A DNA stretch of 64,000 nucleotides from Mycolicibacterium rutilum (GTDB taxonomy: Bacteria > Actinomycetota > Actinomycetes > Mycobacteriales > Mycobacteriaceae): assembly GCF_900108565.1 (NCBI RefSeq), contig NZ_LT629971.1, positions 2,666,001 to 2,730,000 of the forward strand, read 5' to 3'. Below the pieces are notes generated by a model. That model saw nothing but the letters and a program-made list of their open reading frames with translations. It did no database searches and was not told where the DNA came from. Both the position numbers and the translations under genes were made by a program. Positions 1 to 9,140 of the stretch are shown piece after piece (position 1 is the stretch's first letter; each line of letters opens with the position of its first letter).

Positions 1-72
1 GACCTGGAAGCTGACGACTGGCAAAGGATAGTCGACAATTTCGTTAACGCGGACCCTGTCGCCGGGCCTTGA
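1..72 (+). CDS. C-terminal tail of a gene truncated by the window edge
   Basis: From base 1 an open frame runs 23 codons and stops with TGA at 70-72; it ends in the residues VNADPVAGP. The next gene starts 22 bases downstream in the same direction, so the two could share a transcript. The piece is too short to assign a family, and it may equally be a chance open frame. Confidence 0.3.
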   Translation, partial: DLEADDWQRIVDNFVNADPVAGP

Positions 73-93
73 GGATGTTGGCTCAAGCGATTG

Positions 94-501
94 ATGACGC
101 GCGCCGCTCGTTCTGAATCAGATCTCTCGCAGTTCCTGTTACGCAAAATTGGTGTCTGCTTTGATCCGCGACCGGAGGTGACATTCAAGAAGTGGCTCGG
201 GCAAATCGCCGTGCGGCTGCGCCAGCACGCCAACGAGATCGACGGTCATAATGCGGTGTCCGAATACACCCGATTAGCGAAGAACTGGGTCGAGGTGACC
301 AAGCGGGTCGCTGCAGGTACTTGGGGTGGCATCGTATGCCCCAAGAATGCTGATGCCGATGTGTTGATTGAGGTCCGTGAACGAGGAAGTGGCACCGGAG
401 ATGCGCGGTTTGAGTACTGGATCCACTGCCCGGGATGCGGTGCTGAGATCTACTTCCACAGCAAGGTGCAATACAGTCCGACGCCGCACTCGTCTGGGTA
501 G
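94..501 (+). CDS. Hypothetical protein with C-terminal CxxC motif
   Basis: A protein of about 135 residues that I do not recognise. The N-terminal half is mixed charged and helical-looking (KKWLGQIAVRLRQHANEID). Near the C-terminus there is a CPGCG pair followed by aromatic residues, which could be half of a zinc ribbon. TTG at 91 and ATG at 94 are adjacent; I chose the ATG. It lies beside a tRNA remnant and a defence-type operon on the opposite strand, so it may belong to the flank of an inserted element. No function is proposed. Confidence 0.5.
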   Translation: MTRAARSESDLSQFLLRKIGVCFDPRPEVTFKKWLGQIAVRLRQHANEIDGHNAVSEYTRLAKNWVEVTKRVAAGTWGGIVCPKNADADVLIEVRERGSGTGDARFEYWIHCPGCGAEIYFHSKVQYSPTPHSSG

Positions 502-655
502 ATCCGCCAAGTCGTAGTGGCTATCCGCCCGTAGATTGCTCAACGACGATTTGACCGGTGTGGCTGTTGCGCTGGGCAACGCGATCCACAGCACTGCGGC
601 ATCTGGAACGCAGGTGTGAGGCCCAAACGGCCTAAATTATGCTCGCAGCTGCAAT

Positions 656-702
656 GCCCCCATAGCCCAATTGGCAGAGGCAGCGGACTTAAAATCCTCT
701 GA
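656..702 (+). tRNA. 5' half of a tRNA-Leu(UAA)-like gene (remnant)
   Basis: The sequence has an acceptor 5' strand (GCCCCCA), a D arm containing the AATTGGCAGAGG pattern, and an anticodon arm whose 7-base loop CTTAAAA gives anticodon UAA. The anticodon stem has one mismatch on its 3' side. After it no TTCGA-type T arm and no TGGGGGC acceptor complement appear within the next 130 bases. I read this as a tRNA interrupted just after the anticodon arm, possibly a footprint of site-specific integration, and not as a functional gene. Confidence 0.5.
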
Positions 703-809
703 ACTGGACGTTGGTTGCGTTTGCTGGCCGCGGTTGTGGCCGGAAGAGTCGTCTCTAACTGCGGTTATGCCGTTGGCTGCCTTGGCTGGTGTGGAGGCCG
801 AATGAGAGT

Positions 810-832
810 ACTGCGGTATCCACTGCGGTATC
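810..832. repeat. Tandem direct repeat of 11 bases at the end of the ATPase gene
   Basis: ACTGCGGTATC occurs at 810-820 and again at 822-832, with repeat starts 12 bases apart, directly beyond the stop codon of the minus-strand GHKL ATPase gene. Its role is unknown. Confidence 0.4.
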
Positions 833-835
833 GCA

Positions 836-2815
836 TTAAGCCGATTGAGCCGCCTGGCCGGAGGATTCTTTGGCCTCTGCGGGCAGGAATTGTGAATACT
901 TTTCGCGGAGGTATGCCAGGCCAGAATCGTGGGACGTCTCGTACTCCAGCGAGTTCTGCACGAACTTGAGTCGGTGCTCGGCGTCGGAGATCAGCTCGCT
1001 CCACTGCTTAACGACGATCCTGTAGGGGCTCTCCTGCACGACACCGAACGGCAGATGCGGTTGCCGCCGCTGTTCGTCGACGGTGCGCGTCGTCTCATTG
1101 CCAACAAGCCAGAAATCCCACTCAACGTTGGGCTGCGCGAACGCCTCGTCGTTCACGATGGCGCTGGCGTAGGAACGCAGTTGGCTCACGTCGTCGTCAT
1201 CGAGCTTGTGTTTGGGACGTTTCAGTTCGACCACCAGATGCTCAAACGAGTCGGCGTTGGTCTGCAACCGTCGCCCGAGTACCAGGTCCGGTATCGCGTC
1301 GGCGCCGTCTTCTAGCCGCACTTCTTTGAGCTCGGCCAGTTCAACGTCCGTTCCCAGCTTCTTGAGGAATTTCTTCAACACTTTGGTTAGGCGTTCGTCA
1401 TCCCCGGTCAGGCTCCACTCCTCCCCAAAGATCCAGGTTTCATGCGCCAGGATGCGATGTAGCTGCCGCCGCTCCAGCAACCGTCGCTTGATCTGGCGGT
1501 CGAAAAGGATCGTGTTGAGGCCGCTGAGAAACTCCATGCGGGTACCGATCGCGCGGCCGGTCTGAATCAGCTGCGTGAGGGTGGTGTGTTTCAGCAGTCG
1601 CGCGAGTTCATCGACACGCGACTTCGGCAGCCGAGCCAGATCCGACAGGATAGGTAAAAGGGCCTCGGGATCGGTTTCGAATGTCTCCTTGAGAAGCCGC
1701 AGTGCCATTGCCTTGGACTGCCCGCTTTTGCTTTCGTCGAGCGTCCGTGACGCGGCCAGGGCGACAACCTTGAAAGTGTCCCGCGTTGCCACCTCGACAG
1801 GAGTCTTGGGCTCCTTCTTGTAGGGCCACACACCCTCTTCGCGCCAACGTTGGATCGTGGCGGCCTCCCGGAGCCGCTGTCTTTCCGTGAGATGGTCGCG
1901 CAGCGCGTCCCGTGCGGCTGCGATTAGGCGACCTCGTGGTGTGTCGCTGTCGTCTTCCAGACCGACCGGGTCGCCGCTGGCGAAGCCATCCCATGTGAGA
2001 TAAGCCGTGAACTCGGAGCCAGGTGCTTGGATTCGTGCCTCCACCTCGTCGATGACGCGAGCATCTGCGTCGCAGAGGAATATCGACCGCCGCACGTTCT
2101 GTAGGTTCCACTCGATGACTGTGAGGGTGGCTTCGCCTTCCCAGCTCTCAGGGTCACTCAGCGTGATGGCCTTGCGATGCACCTCAACTGACGCTGCGTC
2201 GACGTCCTCGCCGAGGAAGCGGATCTGGAAGTCCTTGTATCGCTCGAGGTGAAGCGCGAACTCGGTCAGAATTGCGTGCCGCAGGTCGTCCGGGGCGTCA
2301 AAGCTCGACACAGCCGCCGGCCCGAGCTGGTAGACGGTGACGACGGTCCCAGACTTGGTGACGACGTCGGGGTCCACATCGATCGCCTCGATGTCGAAGG
2401 TGTCGAGGGACGACCGGTTGCCAGTCACCTGTACGATCCCGAGTCCGCCCTCCACGCGCTCGGATATGGAGACCCAGCGAACCAGGTTGCCCAGCGCGAA
2501 CGCGGCGTAACGGCCCCGCCCATGCCGGCCGTGGACTACTCGTTGACCGTTGCTGCTTCGAGTGCCCGGCATCAGCTTCCAACTGTCGCCGACACGCGAG
2601 AACGCGTGCTCTGCTCGCTCGCGGTTCATGCCGTTACCGTCATCCGTGACGAGGATGTGTTCGATCCCGCCCAAGTCGTTGTACTCGCAGGTCACTGTGA
2701 CGTGGTGCGCGTCTTCGTCGAAGGCATTCCAGATGAGTTCGGTCAGCCCGGTGGACGGCTTCTTGACATAGCCCTCCAGGATGGACTGGCCTGCATGAAC
2801 CTTGACCGTGGTCAT
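836..2815 (-). CDS. GHKL (Bergerat-fold) ATPase with PD-(D/E)XK-like C-terminus
   Basis: A 659-residue protein. The N-terminus has the Bergerat ATP-binding motifs: N box ELIWNAFDE (26-34), G1 DDGNG (58-62) and a glycine-rich lid GRHGRG (96-101), as in the MORC/MutL/HSP90 superfamily. The C-terminus has PD (509-510) followed by VELK (529-532), the spacing expected of a PD-(D/E)XK nuclease core. It is the last gene of a minus-strand operon after a helicase and an adenine methylase (115-base gap), so I infer a role as the nucleotide-dependent sensor or nuclease arm of a defence system. The ATPase fold is secure; nuclease activity is inferred from the motif only. Confidence 0.8.
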   Translation of the reverse strand: MTTVKVHAGQSILEGYVKKPSTGLTELIWNAFDEDAHHVTVTCEYNDLGGIEHILVTDDGNGMNRERAEHAFSRVGDSWKLMPGTRSSNGQRVVHGRHGRGRYAAFALGNLVRWVSISERVEGGLGIVQVTGNRSSLDTFDIEAIDVDPDVVTKSGTVVTVYQLGPAAVSSFDAPDDLRHAILTEFALHLERYKDFQIRFLGEDVDAASVEVHRKAITLSDPESWEGEATLTVIEWNLQNVRRSIFLCDADARVIDEVEARIQAPGSEFTAYLTWDGFASGDPVGLEDDSDTPRGRLIAAARDALRDHLTERQRLREAATIQRWREEGVWPYKKEPKTPVEVATRDTFKVVALAASRTLDESKSGQSKAMALRLLKETFETDPEALLPILSDLARLPKSRVDELARLLKHTTLTQLIQTGRAIGTRMEFLSGLNTILFDRQIKRRLLERRQLHRILAHETWIFGEEWSLTGDDERLTKVLKKFLKKLGTDVELAELKEVRLEDGADAIPDLVLGRRLQTNADSFEHLVVELKRPKHKLDDDDVSQLRSYASAIVNDEAFAQPNVEWDFWLVGNETTRTVDEQRRQPHLPFGVVQESPYRIVVKQWSELISDAEHRLKFVQNSLEYETSHDSGLAYLREKYSQFLPAEAKESSGQAAQSA

Positions 2816-2929
2816 GGATACATCGTTTCACGGGCGACCGACAGCGACGCGGCCTTCGGCTTCAACCTCAGCCGTGCCGTCCCTCCTCCACCATGGCGGC
2901 GGGACGACCTGACCGCCGACCTGGTGTCC

Positions 2930-5680
2930 TCAGCTCTTGTTCGCCTTCGCGATCATCGCTGCGTATTTCTTGAATAGAAGCTGCTGTCGGGCAGTTTCAT
3001 CGATAGGGCCATCGACCGCGAAAATTGCGTCGATCACCTTGTCCAGCGCCTCGTGCGCAGCGGAGACGTCAGCTGGTGTCCGGTCGGGGTTGTAAAGGTC
3101 GGCCAGTGACATGCCAGGGTGGTTCTCGCGGCTGGCGATGATCTGCGCAGAGGCTTCTATGACCCTCTGACGCTGTTCAGCGGTGATAGCTGGAAACGGA
3201 AATGTGTTGTATACGAATGTGTTTGAAAATCGCAGATCAGACTTGATACGTCCACCAATGGCACGCATCCACGCAATGAACATTGAGGACGACAACACAC
3301 CGAGGACGAAGCCATCAGGGTCGGGAGCCAGAAAGTTCGCGTCACTGCAGATGGTGTCGGGGGTGAGTCGGCGGGCCGTGAAGTACCGCCGCTGCTCTCC
3401 GACGTGCCGTGGGATCGCGAGATAGTCGACATCCGGGTGGCGGCGCTCGTCGAAGAGGTGCGGTGTTGCGGCCTTCTTCACCGTTGCGGCCTTCGAGCTC
3501 GCCTCGCGCATTTCCTTGACAGCTGCTACCCGCGCACGCAGCACAGGGCTCGCCTTGATGTCTGCCGCTGAAGCTTCTACCAGCCACAGGCACCAGCGAG
3601 ACAGGTCATGAATGAGCTCGCGTGCACCGACGAACTTGCGGAGGTAGCGAGCCGCGATCGGATCGCTCGCGACGTCGTCGTGCTCGCCGGGGCCGACCAC
3701 TAAATTACCGCCGTCAGTTGGCTTATTACCATAAACGACTGCCGGTAATGACGTGGCAATCGGGCTCGTCCGATTGCTGACAAGCACGGTGATCGCATCG
3801 CACAAGTAAGGATTTATGTTTCCGACCTCATGCCGCTCGGCTTGGCCCTTGCCGCCATCGGGGTATGTCCACAGCACCGGCTGCGGGACGTTGAGCTTGT
3901 CGAAACCCACGATGGACACATGAACGGCGGCACCTCCCGTCGCCTCCGTAACCCATTGGAACGAGCGGTGTGCGAACCGACACCGCCAGCCCGCTTCGAG
4001 GATCGGACGCCATAAGAATTCGACTGCTTCCCCCTGGCAGATCGAGTTCGTCGATACGAAAGCCCAGCGAGATGCGAAGGAGCCATAGAAGTCGATCGCC
4101 TTGGCATACCAGCACGTCACGTAGTCGAGATATCCGTTGTAGCGAGGGCCCCAAATCGCCTTTGTGTCCGCTGTCTGGGCCGCAGTCTTGGTGTATTGCC
4201 CGATGAACGGTGGGTTGCCGAGGATCACAACGTCGTCCGAGGGGGGGACGAGCGAGGCCCAGTCGGTGTGTAGAGCATTGGCGTGGATGATGGTCGGCGC
4301 GATTTCGATGGGCAGCCTGTCGGGAGCTTCGCCGAACTCTTCCGCCATCTGCTGGTTCGCCAGGTGGTCGACCAGCAACATCGCGGTCTCGGCGATCCGG
4401 GCGGGCCATTCCTCGATCTCGATGCCAAAGAAATGGTCGAGAGTGACCTTTATGTTCGCGGTGACATCGAGTGAGAGCTGAGCCCGTTGGACTTTCTTTC
4501 CCGCGGCGATCGCGTCCATGTCGAGGTCGCGGCGGCGTTTGAGTATGTCTAGTTCGAGCGCACGCAGTTCGCGATAGGCGACGATCAGGAAGTTGCCGCA
4601 CCCGCAGGCTGGGTCTAGGAACCGAAGCTGTCCAAGGTCATTGTGCAGCTTGGTGAGTTGGCCCTTGTCGTTCCAAGCTCGTTCGAGGCGGTCGCGATAC
4701 TCGTCGAGGAACAGGGGCTGGATGGTCTTGAGGATGTTCTCCTCGGTGGTGTAGTGCTCGCCCCCGTGACGCCTGGCTTCCTTGCTCTTGACCGTCTGGA
4801 ACATGGACCCGAAGACCGCCGGCGAGATCACCGACCAGTTGAAGCTGCATGCTTCGAGCAGAGCACCGCGAAACTCGGCTGGAAGTGGGGGTAAGCGCAG
4901 CGATCCTTGGAAGAGTCCGCCGTTGATGTAGCGGAAGAACGTGAGCGGGTCGCCCGCAGCGACACTCCGGCGATTCTCCGGCGTGTCGAGCACGTCGAAG
5001 AGCTCGATGAGGTCGGTGTGTAGGGTCTCCGCGGTGGTCTGGTTGCGCAGATGATTCTCGAATAGTGCTGGCGGCCTCCACATGTCGGCATCGTCGCCGA
5101 AGAGCAGGAAGAGCAGCCGGGCGAGTAGCAGGGTCGCGTCGTGCTCACCAACGCCTGCGGATTCGAGGTGGGTGTACAGGGTTCCCATCAGCCGTGCGGC
5201 TGCGACCGAAGCGGTCTCGGCTTCACGGTCGAACGCGTCGCGCATTCGATCCAGAAGGCTCACAAGTGGGAGGTCTTCGTCGAAGTCGAGCTCTATGGCT
5301 CGAAGCCTATCGACTAGATGTGTGGTCCGGTCGCCGATATGGTATTGGTGGACAACGAGTTTGGCGTTCGTGGAACCGAGTTGCGCCCGGCGCGGCCAAC
5401 GCCATTCCTGGCGATGTTTGTCGGTGAATATGACCAGCCGCTCCAGATTGTCCTTTCCGACAAGGACGTCTATCTGACGTTGAACCGGGCGCGGCGGCAG
5501 CACCGGGCAGTGCCAGATCCGCAGGCCCTTGTATCCGGCCACGTGGGTGAGTGTGTAGTTGGCGCCGTCGACGTCGAGGGTCAGCGGCGGTCGATCGGGA
5601 TTGTCCCAGCCCAGCTCGTCGATGAACAGGGTGCGGAAGTCGCGGGTGTCGACGAGGTCGAGAAGGCGGTTGTCGGTCAT
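2930..5680 (-). CDS. Class I adenine DNA methyltransferase (MmeI/YeeA-like)
   Basis: A 916-residue N6-adenine DNA methyltransferase. A helical region ends in GEHYTTEENI (307-316). SAM-binding motif I is DPACGCGNFL (356-365) and catalytic motif IV is NPPF (489-492); a long C-terminal part probably reads the target sequence. No clear N-terminal nuclease motif of the type IIG kind is visible, so cleavage is likely supplied by partners. The start codon overlaps the stop of the upstream helicase by 4 bases (5677-5680), indicating translational coupling. Likely role: marking host DNA for the helicase-ATPase defence locus it belongs to. Confidence 0.85.
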   Translation of the reverse strand: MTDNRLLDLVDTRDFRTLFIDELGWDNPDRPPLTLDVDGANYTLTHVAGYKGLRIWHCPVLPPRPVQRQIDVLVGKDNLERLVIFTDKHRQEWRWPRRAQLGSTNAKLVVHQYHIGDRTTHLVDRLRAIELDFDEDLPLVSLLDRMRDAFDREAETASVAAARLMGTLYTHLESAGVGEHDATLLLARLLFLLFGDDADMWRPPALFENHLRNQTTAETLHTDLIELFDVLDTPENRRSVAAGDPLTFFRYINGGLFQGSLRLPPLPAEFRGALLEACSFNWSVISPAVFGSMFQTVKSKEARRHGGEHYTTEENILKTIQPLFLDEYRDRLERAWNDKGQLTKLHNDLGQLRFLDPACGCGNFLIVAYRELRALELDILKRRRDLDMDAIAAGKKVQRAQLSLDVTANIKVTLDHFFGIEIEEWPARIAETAMLLVDHLANQQMAEEFGEAPDRLPIEIAPTIIHANALHTDWASLVPPSDDVVILGNPPFIGQYTKTAAQTADTKAIWGPRYNGYLDYVTCWYAKAIDFYGSFASRWAFVSTNSICQGEAVEFLWRPILEAGWRCRFAHRSFQWVTEATGGAAVHVSIVGFDKLNVPQPVLWTYPDGGKGQAERHEVGNINPYLCDAITVLVSNRTSPIATSLPAVVYGNKPTDGGNLVVGPGEHDDVASDPIAARYLRKFVGARELIHDLSRWCLWLVEASAADIKASPVLRARVAAVKEMREASSKAATVKKAATPHLFDERRHPDVDYLAIPRHVGEQRRYFTARRLTPDTICSDANFLAPDPDGFVLGVLSSSMFIAWMRAIGGRIKSDLRFSNTFVYNTFPFPAITAEQRQRVIEASAQIIASRENHPGMSLADLYNPDRTPADVSAAHEALDKVIDAIFAVDGPIDETARQQLLFKKYAAMIAKANKS

Positions 5681-8600
5681 TCGCGGATACCCATGCTGGA
5701 GACGATGCGAATTGGATCCTTGCCGCTGCGGGCGGTGACGGTGAGGTCACCGTCACGATGCAGTGCGGTGATGAGCGTGGCGAGTTCGTCGTCGCTTGCT
5801 CCGTTGCGGACGGCGCGCCGCAGTCGGTGCTCGGCGTCCTTGGCCAGCGGGTGCTGATAGAGATCATCGAGAGCAAGTGACGTGTCGGCGTTGTGGCTGT
5901 GCAGGGTCGCGCCCAGGCGGTTCCACAGTGTGCGGCGGACACCGCGCAGCCGCCCGGCGGCGGGCGTCGGGGTGGCCAGGGGGCCGCGGACGAGTGTCTC
6001 GATGAGGGTGTCGTGATTTCCGGCCGGTTCGAGGCCGGGTTCTTCTGGGCTCGCCTCGAAAGTCTTGAGTACTTCATGCCCAGTGAGCAATGAGGTGGTG
6101 CCGTCGTCGTTGGCACGACCGAACCCGTCGACCCCCGAGTCGGTGCGTACATAACAAACAGCCCCAGCGCCGCTGTCGGTCATTCGCTTATGCCGGGTCG
6201 CGGAGATCATGTCGGGTAGCCCCGCGATCTTGGCCGCGAGTTCGGGGTCTTCACCGGTCGCTTGAGTCCAGTGCTGGTAGGCGAGGCTAGACGCATCGAC
6301 ATCTTCACCGGAATCGCTGTCGTCGAGAGTTCCATTGTAGAGGTCGGCGATCGTCTGTGTCTCGCCGTCGGAGCCGAAGAACTGTTCGTCCGAGCCGAAC
6401 GCCTCGGCGTTGGCCTGCAGGCGTGCGCTGATGCGGCGGCGTAGGTCAATCACGTTGTCCACCGACTCGTGGAAGAACGAGTACAGCAGGACGTTATCCG
6501 CTTTCTGCCCGACGCGGTCGACGCGCCCTGCGCGCTGGATGAGTCGGATGATTGCCCACGGGAGGTCGTAGTTGACGACGATGTGTGCGTCCTGCAGGTT
6601 CTGTCCCTCGCTGAGCACATCGGTCGCGATCAGGACCCGCAGCTCGTCCTCAGGCACTACGTCGGGTTCGTGACCGGGCAAGGTGTTCGATTGTGGGGAG
6701 AACCGCTGCGCGAGGCGGGTCGGATTCTCGCTGTCGCCGGTTGCGACGCCCACCTTCTCAGTACCCGCCGCCCGAAGGGCCGCTCCTATGTACTCAGCGG
6801 TGTCCTTGTATTCGGTGAACACCAGAACCTTCTCGGCCGGATGGTCGATCTGCAGCAGGTTGATTAGGGCCTGCAACTTGGAATCGGTCTCGGGCTGCCA
6901 GTCGCCGTACAGGGTGAGCAGGGCCCGAATCGCAGCGGTGTCCTCGGCTAGGGCCTCGCGTAGCGCCGGGGTAAACAGGTGTGAGCTGATCCAGGTCAGC
7001 CCGGCGGGTTTCGTTTCTTGCAACGTCGCGTAGCGTGCCTCCGCGCTGGCCGCAGTGTCTTCGTCGTTCTCGTTGTTCGGATCGTCGTCCTCACCGAACT
7101 GGTTCTCGGTGATCGTCCCGGCCGGGATTGCCAGCCCGTTGTCGATGGCGTAGAGAAACAGTTCGTTGCGGGCGACGTGCCGCTTCAACGAGAGGGTAAA
7201 TGAGTGCCCGCAGGAAGAAAGCCTCTTGTAAAAGGTGGTGCGGACAAAGCCAGCTACGTGGCCCCGGCCGCGGGCCAGATTGTCGATGAACTCCTGTTCG
7301 GCCTCGGTCGGCGCCGCCGTTGGTGAGAGGTAGTTGCCGAGCTCGTACCGGGGCAACCGCAGCGCAGTGATAGCGTCCAAAGTTGCGTCTCCGGCCATTA
7401 CTGCGGCGGGGTCGCTTTCGCCGAAGGAATGATCGACGGGCTTCGGTATGCGTTGCGGGAAACGGAATCTGCTGCCGTCAGCAAATTCGAGGTACTGCCC
7501 GTCGGCGTCGGTCTGGGCGAAGTTGTTCTTGATGAATGTCCGGGTGCGGCGCACCAAGTGCTCGCTCATTAAGCGCTTCCAGTCATCCGGGTCTTCGGAT
7601 CGCCGGAACGCCGCCATCGTGGTCGTCTTGCCGTCCACCTTGTCGACGAGCCTCGGGTCGGTCGCAATCGCGTTGACCGGTGCGATGCCCAGGTCGTCAT
7701 CGTCGTCGATGTAAAGGCCCAGCTGGTTGGCCACGTCCTGGAAGCGGATGTTGTATGGGGTAGCGGTGAGCAGAAGGGCTTTGCTGTCGTTGGCGTGGAT
7801 GTAGTCCTGGATCGCCTTGTAGTCGCGACGGGCGTCGTTGCGAAGTGTATGGGATTCGTCGATGATCACCAGCTGGTACCGCCGCAAGGTCGGCAAGACC
7901 GCGTGAGCCATCGAGTAGGGCACCACGCGTCCGTGTAACTCGTACGCCTCGAAGTGCTCCTCCCACATCGACACGAGGTTCTTCGGACACACCACCAGAG
8001 GCATGAAGCCGTGCTCATCACGCAACATCAGTGCGACCGCGATCGCCGTCAGTGTTTTGCCGAGACCGACGACGTCGCCGAGCATCGTTCCGCTACGCGT
8101 CATGATCCGCCGGGCCAGGGTCTGCACCGCCGTGGCCTGGTAATCGAGCAGCTGCTCGCTGATCACGCTGGGAACGGAGTACTCGGCCAGCCCCTCGCGA
8201 ACGTCACGGGACAGGTCGTAGCAGACTTTCAGGAACACCTCGTACGGCCGGCGGGGCTCGCGGCGAGCCCATGACTCGTCAAGGAGATCGAGGATGTCTG
8301 CGGTGACCGGCCGGCTGAATTTATCGGTCCACCGGTCCACGAACCACTGCGCGAGGGTCGCCGCCGCTGTGGTGTCGAGGACATCGACGTTGAGCTCATA
8401 GTTGACAGTGAGGCCGGGGCGGGTGAGATTCGAGGAGCCGACGAACCCGGTGATCGGATTATTGAGGTCCTCGCGGTGGCAGATGTAGGCCTTGCCGTGC
8501 AGCGGTCGACGGGTGAACACCTTGATCTCGACGGCTCCGGTGGCGAGCAGTTCGCGCAGCGATTGCAGGACCGCACGGTCCGCCGCGGTCGGAAGACCAC

Positions 8601-9042
8601 GCATCAGCTGCAAGCGGAGTTGCTCGATCAGGACTGCCTTGCGTTCCCGCGCGGCGTTCGCGTCGGCATCGGACTCATCGGTGCCTTCCAGATCCGCTTG
8701 GAGCGCGTCGAGCGTTTCCTGCTGGACTCCGGCTGTCACCATGCCGATCAGGATCCGGACGATCGGCGGATCACCTGCGTTCCAGATTGCGGCCTTATCG
8801 CTGACAAGCTGGTCGAAGACAGCCCAGCCGCGCAAGTTGAAGTAGCCGACGGCGACGTCCATGGTGTTGGACACCTGGAGTGTCTTCTCCAGGTGCGAGC
8901 CGAGATCCTGCTTGATGTTGTCGAAGATCCGCGTCAACGCTGCGCCTGCTTCCTGCCTAGAGGTGAGAGCCCTTATTACAGCACCGCGCCGACTGTCTCC
9001 CTGCAAACGACGACGGTCTGCACCGCAACTCTCCGCCGACAA
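5677..9042 (-). CDS. PLD-domain SNF2-type helicase
   Basis: A 1121-residue fusion. The N-terminal phospholipase-D-like nuclease domain has a single HGK (182-184) and GSSNLT (202-207). Superfamily 2 helicase motifs follow: Walker A GLGKT (326-330), DESH (395-398), LTATPYN, and a motif VI of the QRAGRVDRVGQ type. It opens an operon with a methylase (4-base overlap) and a GHKL ATPase. In established defence systems such proteins translocate on and degrade unmodified foreign DNA; that role is inferred here. Residues before about 25 look poorly ordered, so a later start is possible. Confidence 0.85.
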   Translation of the reverse strand: MSAESCGADRRRLQGDSRRGAVIRALTSRQEAGAALTRIFDNIKQDLGSHLEKTLQVSNTMDVAVGYFNLRGWAVFDQLVSDKAAIWNAGDPPIVRILIGMVTAGVQQETLDALQADLEGTDESDADANAARERKAVLIEQLRLQLMRGLPTAADRAVLQSLRELLATGAVEIKVFTRRPLHGKAYICHREDLNNPITGFVGSSNLTRPGLTVNYELNVDVLDTTAAATLAQWFVDRWTDKFSRPVTADILDLLDESWARREPRRPYEVFLKVCYDLSRDVREGLAEYSVPSVISEQLLDYQATAVQTLARRIMTRSGTMLGDVVGLGKTLTAIAVALMLRDEHGFMPLVVCPKNLVSMWEEHFEAYELHGRVVPYSMAHAVLPTLRRYQLVIIDESHTLRNDARRDYKAIQDYIHANDSKALLLTATPYNIRFQDVANQLGLYIDDDDDLGIAPVNAIATDPRLVDKVDGKTTTMAAFRRSEDPDDWKRLMSEHLVRRTRTFIKNNFAQTDADGQYLEFADGSRFRFPQRIPKPVDHSFGESDPAAVMAGDATLDAITALRLPRYELGNYLSPTAAPTEAEQEFIDNLARGRGHVAGFVRTTFYKRLSSCGHSFTLSLKRHVARNELFLYAIDNGLAIPAGTITENQFGEDDDPNNENDEDTAASAEARYATLQETKPAGLTWISSHLFTPALREALAEDTAAIRALLTLYGDWQPETDSKLQALINLLQIDHPAEKVLVFTEYKDTAEYIGAALRAAGTEKVGVATGDSENPTRLAQRFSPQSNTLPGHEPDVVPEDELRVLIATDVLSEGQNLQDAHIVVNYDLPWAIIRLIQRAGRVDRVGQKADNVLLYSFFHESVDNVIDLRRRISARLQANAEAFGSDEQFFGSDGETQTIADLYNGTLDDSDSGEDVDASSLAYQHWTQATGEDPELAAKIAGLPDMISATRHKRMTDSGAGAVCYVRTDSGVDGFGRANDDGTTSLLTGHEVLKTFEASPEEPGLEPAGNHDTLIETLVRGPLATPTPAAGRLRGVRRTLWNRLGATLHSHNADTSLALDDLYQHPLAKDAEHRLRRAVRNGASDDELATLITALHRDGDLTVTARSGKDPIRIVSSMGIRE

Positions 9043-9140
9043 TCAGCCGGAGGCCGAGGCTTCTCGGGCTGAGACCGACAAGATTTCCTGGACGGCCGCC
9101 GCACAGGCTGGTGCCTGCTCACCGCTTGTATTGTCCGCTT

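Noticed and set aside
656..735. Complete tRNA gene
   Set aside because: I looked for a T arm and an acceptor complement downstream and found neither, so only a 5' half is supported.
2249..2977. Long plus-strand open frame of 242 codons
   Set aside because: It lies antisense to the GHKL ATPase and methylase genes, whose motifs are unmistakable; no RBS and no family pattern of its own.
836..9042. Classical DISARM system
   Set aside because: Methylase and SNF2-type helicase fit partly, but DrmA/DrmB (DUF1998) genes are absent and a GHKL ATPase is present instead.
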